DNA of 64,000 bases, from the NCBI GenBank assembly GCA_964658655.1, contig CAZZZL010000007.1, forward strand, positions 1-64,000. The letters are read 5' to 3'. Every line of letters starts with the position of its first letter. Position 1 is the first letter of the stretch. The position numbers and the translations under genes are program-made. This document shows positions 60,721 to 64,000 of the stretch, piece by piece. Below the pieces are notes generated by a model. That model was not told the origin of the DNA, did not search any database, and worked only from the letters and a program-made list of their open reading frames with translations. Source of the stretch: G963692885 sp964658655. GTDB taxonomy: Bacteria > Acidobacteriota > Terriglobia > Terriglobales > Acidobacteriaceae.

Positions 60721-62847
60721 CTACCGGACAAATCCCATATTCTTGACCCGGCATTCCGTTGGTATCTCCATGGGCGAGAGCACCTGAAGTTTCGGAAGGA
60801 ATGGCTCGAGCCAGCGTTTCAGGTGATAGCGCACCGGACTTGAACACAGAAGCACGGTAGGGGCCATTGAGGGGGCAGATCCTATAAGTTGTTTCAAAGA
60901 ATCGAGGATGCGACGCAAAATGTCTCCTTGATTCGGCATTGTCCCGTCCTGCGCGAAACGTTCAAGATCACCTTGAATCAGTGTTCGCAGGTCACCCTCA
61001 ATCTGGGCATCGAGCACGAAGGCAGGAAGCATTCCATCGCTTGCCACGAGGGGCTGGATCAGCCGTCTTCGCATCGCGTACCTGACTGCCTCTATCAAGA
61101 CGACCAAATTCTTGTTGGATGGCGCATTCTCAAGAAGAACCTCAAGGATCGAGCCCAGATCGCGAATCGAGACCTGTTCGCGCAAAAGCTGTTGCAAGAT
61201 TTTCTGAACTTCACCGAGAGAAAGAATCTTGGGAACCAGTTCTTCTATTAGCTTGGGATGCGATTCGGACAGTGAATCGAGCAGGCGTTTCGTTTCGCTA
61301 CGCGTTAACAATTCGTGAGCATGCTGGCGAATCAGTTCTGAGAGATGGGTCCCGATGACTGTTGTTGTATCGACTACGGAATAACCTGCGGCCAGTGCCT
61401 GATCTTCATGCGCTGGCAGGATCCACCTAGCAGGTACACCAAATGCCGGTTCCCTAGCATCCTTTCCCGCAATTGGGCGGGGGTGGGCATCGGTGCTGAC
61501 GGCCAGCAAGGAACCACCCTCGATCTGCCATCGTCCGATTTCGACCCCGCGCATGGAGACTACATATTCCCTCGGCTTCAATTTCAGATTGTCTGAGATA
61601 TGGACGGGTGGGATAAGGAAGCCCAGTTCAGTCGCCAAGTGCCGCCTTAGGGTTCGCACACGCACGAGCATCTGGCCGCCCTGACTTTCATCGACCAGCG
61701 CGATCAACTGAAAACCAATCTCCAGACTTAATTCCTCCAGCTTCAGTAAAGAGGCGAGGTTTTCAACAGCATGCTGTTGCTCTTTCTTCTTTGCACCTTC
61801 CTGCTCCGCGGGAATGGCTGGTCGAACACCCTTGTCCAACTGGCGGCCCAGCATCAGAATGGCGAACGCCATTCCCAGGAAGGTAAGTTTTGGCAGCCCG
61901 GGAATTACTGCCATTCCAGCCAGCACTGCGCTTGCAATGAAGAGGGTCTTGGGCTTTCCAAACAACTGATTTCCAAGTTCAGTGCCCAGGCCCGCAGAAG
62001 AAGACGCACGGGTGAGGACGAGGCCTCCGGCCACAGATACCAGTAGCGAGGGAATCATGGTGACCAGCCCGTCGCCAACGGTCAGAATCGTGTAGGTCTT
62101 CACTGCCTCAAGCAGAGGCACTCCCTGTTGAAGCGTTCCAATCAATAACCCGGCAATAATGTTGATTGCGGTGAGTAGAATCGTAGCCATCGAGTCCCGC
62201 TGATTGAACCGAGCTGCACCATCCATGGCGCCATAGAATTCTGCCTCGCGAGCGACCGCTTCTCGTCTCTGCCGTGCCACACTCTCATCGATCACGCCGG
62301 CATTGAGATCGGCGTCGATCGCCATCTGCTTTCCGGGAAGCGCATCAAGGGTGAATCTTGCCGTCACTTCAGCCGTACGTACCGCCCCGTGACTGACGAC
62401 AAGGAACTGGATGGCGATCAACGCAAGGAACAGCACGAAACCTACAACGTAATTGCCGCCAACCACGAATTGCCCAAACGCCTCGATGACACTTCCGGCC
62501 GCGGCAGTCCCCTCGCTTCCGTGGAGCAGAATACGTCGACTGGAGGCGATGTTAAGAGACAGTCTGAAGAGGCTCAGCAGGAGAAGCAGCGTTGGAAATA
62601 CCGACAACTCCACTGCTTTGCGGACCTGGACCGCAGTAAGAAAAACTAAGACTGCGGCGGCCATCGAGCATGCGAGCAGCAGATCCACGATGGCCGCTGG
62701 AAGAGGAATAAGCATCACAAAAACGATGCTGATTGCCCCGATCGGCAGTCCGAGCTCGCGTATTCGCTCCAAAGCTACCGGCCACCATGCACCAGGCACA
62801 GGACGTTGAATCTCCTTATTCGCTAATTGTGAAGACTCAGCTGGCAT
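60721..62847 (-). CDS. flhA: Flagellar export gate protein FlhA
   Basis: 708 residues, full length. Eight membrane helices in the first half, the FHIPEP-type segments (SVFPTLLLLLSLFRLSLNIA, ARFTLDALPGKQMAIDADLN) with the conserved Asp, and a cytoplasmic C-domain (VDTTTVIGTHLSELIRQHAH) that binds substrates. It forms the nonameric export gate. flhF and flhG, which often follow flhA, are absent here; fliA comes directly after it. Confidence 0.96.
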   Translation of the reverse strand: MPAESSQLANKEIQRPVPGAWWPVALERIRELGLPIGAISIVFVMLIPLPAAIVDLLLACSMAAAVLVFLTAVQVRKAVELSVFPTLLLLLSLFRLSLNIASSRRILLHGSEGTAAAGSVIEAFGQFVVGGNYVVGFVLFLALIAIQFLVVSHGAVRTAEVTARFTLDALPGKQMAIDADLNAGVIDESVARQRREAVAREAEFYGAMDGAARFNQRDSMATILLTAINIIAGLLIGTLQQGVPLLEAVKTYTILTVGDGLVTMIPSLLVSVAGGLVLTRASSSAGLGTELGNQLFGKPKTLFIASAVLAGMAVIPGLPKLTFLGMAFAILMLGRQLDKGVRPAIPAEQEGAKKKEQQHAVENLASLLKLEELSLEIGFQLIALVDESQGGQMLVRVRTLRRHLATELGFLIPPVHISDNLKLKPREYVVSMRGVEIGRWQIEGGSLLAVSTDAHPRPIAGKDAREPAFGVPARWILPAHEDQALAAGYSVVDTTTVIGTHLSELIRQHAHELLTRSETKRLLDSLSESHPKLIEELVPKILSLGEVQKILQQLLREQVSIRDLGSILEVLLENAPSNKNLVVLIEAVRYAMRRRLIQPLVASDGMLPAFVLDAQIEGDLRTLIQGDLERFAQDGTMPNQGDILRRILDSLKQLIGSAPSMAPTVLLCSSPVRYHLKRWLEPFLPKLQVLSPMEIPTECRVKNMGFVR

Positions 62848-62887
62848 ACCTTTCCACCTTTCTCGCCTCCACTATGCAATCCGCGCT

Positions 62888-64000
62888 TCATGACGTCTGA
62901 GTTGGAGCCGCATCGCGAGTATTCGGATAATCCCCACCACTCATTCCGCGATTGTTTCTTGCCGATCTCTTGGCCTCTCGAGCAACATCCGCTTCGCGCT
63001 CCCGCATACGATCTTCCATTTCCTTCCGGTAAAGAAAGGCAAGAATGCCTGCCACAGCAGCGTACAACTCCATGGGAATACTCTGGCCGGCATCAACTGA
63101 ACGATAGAGTGAACGGGCAAGCGGTGGATTTTCGATGATGGGAACACCAGCCCATTGGGCTTCTTCCCTGATCTGCATGGCGACAAGGTTTCTACCTTTC
63201 GCCAGAACCTTTGGAGGGTCCATCGCAACAAAATCAAACATAAGCGCGACTGCATAGTGAGTAGGATTGGTAAGTACCACTGTAGCTTTCTTGACATCCG
63301 CCCTCAGCTGTCGTTTCCGCATCTGTCTCTGTATCTGACGTATGCGGCGCTTGATCTGCGGACTGCCTTCGCTTTCCTTCATCTCATCCCGCACATCCTG
63401 TTTGGTCATTTTCAACCTGCTCTCGCGTGCCCGCCAGTTGTTCAGGAAATCGATTGCGCTCCAGATCGCCATCGCAACTGCAGTGCTCAGAAGCAGGCTG
63501 TAGACGTTTTCGAACAGCCGCATACATTGACGGAAGTTGCTTGTCGGATACATTTGCTGATGGCTGATTTTGTGCAATACCATGGTCCCCAAGATCGCGG
63601 CAGGTATCATGGACTTGCTTAGTCGTACGAGCGCCTGCGCGCCAAGCAGATGTTTTGCATTGTTTATCGGATTCAGCCTTGACCATTTCGGCGAAAGCGC
63701 TGTAAAGGATATTTGGCCGCCGCCCTGCATGACACCAATCACAAGCGCGCCTGCCACAGTGGTTCCAGCGAATAATAGCAGGGGAGAAAGTGTGTGGAGC
63801 ACGATCGAACGACAGCGATCTGCGATCTCCGCGGTAGTCATATGCGCTGAGTTGGCCGCCGACACGAGTGCCATCGACGAGTGAAAGCCCGCTTTCCATG
63901 CGCGAGTCCAGATCGAGCACAGTGCATGCAGTGAAAGAACTCCGGCAAGCATTGCTGCAGCTGTGTTCAACTCACGACTGACCAGGCGATCACCCTGGTC
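62888..64000 (-). CDS. flhB: Flagellar export switch protein FlhB (5' end outside window)
   Basis: The frame is open to the window edge (from 64000 it reads DQGDRLVSRELNTAAAMLAG). About 15 N-terminal residues are missing. Four membrane segments, then the cytoplasmic part with the auto-cleavage site NPTHYAVALMFD and PIIENPPLARSLYRSVDAGQ. FlhB switches the export apparatus from rod-hook to filament substrates. It is the first gene of the visible flagellar unit. Confidence 0.96.
   Translation of the reverse strand, partial: DQGDRLVSRELNTAAAMLAGVLSLHALCSIWTRAWKAGFHSSMALVSAANSAHMTTAEIADRCRSIVLHTLSPLLLFAGTTVAGALVIGVMQGGGQISFTALSPKWSRLNPINNAKHLLGAQALVRLSKSMIPAAILGTMVLHKISHQQMYPTSNFRQCMRLFENVYSLLLSTAVAMAIWSAIDFLNNWRARESRLKMTKQDVRDEMKESEGSPQIKRRIRQIQRQMRKRQLRADVKKATVVLTNPTHYAVALMFDFVAMDPPKVLAKGRNLVAMQIREEAQWAGVPIIENPPLARSLYRSVDAGQSIPMELYAAVAGILAFLYRKEMEDRMREREADVAREAKRSARNNRGMSGGDYPNTRDAAPTQTS

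Noticed and set aside
1..64000. CRISPR arrays, tRNA and rRNA genes, insertion sequences, phage genes
   Set aside because: I looked for regular short repeats, tRNA T-loop sequences, transposase motifs and phage structural or integrase motifs and found none that hold up.

Overview
The window is about 64 kb of moderately GC-rich bacterial chromosome, densely coding on both strands. It looks like an acidobacterium of the Terriglobales/Acidobacteriaceae type. This rests on a TonB receptor with an N-terminal carboxypeptidase-regulatory-like domain, paired DUF4019 exported proteins, a bactofilin, REP-like intergenic elements carrying GAAGCGAAGC cores, and the general gene set. The taxonomic call is inference; no rRNA gene is present and I saw no tRNA.

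Layout. 0-4.4 kb: the tail of a Pro/Ala-rich protein, a bidirectional terminator, then a beta-propeller lipoprotein and TonB-dependent receptor pair on the minus strand. 4.4-15 kb: housekeeping genes (DUF218 protein, TsaC, a TrmH/SpoU methyltransferase with RarA, two DUF4019 proteins, a DsbD-like reductase, a CoA-binding protein, RF2 with its programmed frameshift, Lnt). 15-29 kb: a mixed region (APC permease with Usp-like tail, AT-hook-like basic protein, UPF0173 hydrolase, radical SAM protein, methyltransferase, bactofilin, DUF2076 protein, an OSBS/NSAR-GNAT pair, MazG, prepilin peptidase, TPR protein). 29-34 kb: a SET-domain protein, then dnaX-ybaB-(Tat-exported MBL hydrolase)-recR. 34-44.9 kb: a receiver protein, a two-gene ABC transporter with a fused double permease, and a full Kdp potassium system (truncated KdpD-like kinase, KdpE, a 28-aa peptide, KdpF, A, B, C).

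44.9-50.6 kb is the most interesting part: a lasso-peptide biosynthetic locus. It holds an asparagine-synthetase-like cyclase, an HPr-kinase-like tail kinase, a transglutaminase-like leader peptidase (B2), an NTP_transf_5-type nucleotidyltransferase and a PqqD-like leader-binding protein (B1). Reading the minus strand just upstream of the cyclase reveals a 52-codon gene with a strong ribosome binding site at 46896-47054. It encodes a convincing lasso precursor (W-x2-P-x-L leader motif, Thr near the cleavage site, a single core Asp, Ser as penultimate residue). The genes are split over four transcription directions, there is no exporter, and two inverted repeats with the same TTAAACT half-site lie in the intergenic regions.

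50.9-64 kb: a long minus-strand flagellar operon in the order flhB (cut by the window end), flhA, fliA, fliN, a GspE/MshEN-domain protein, flgF, flgG, flgA, flgH, flgI, flgJ-N, flgM, flgN, flgK, flgL. It encodes export gate, sigma-28 control, distal rod, L and P rings, and hook-filament junction.
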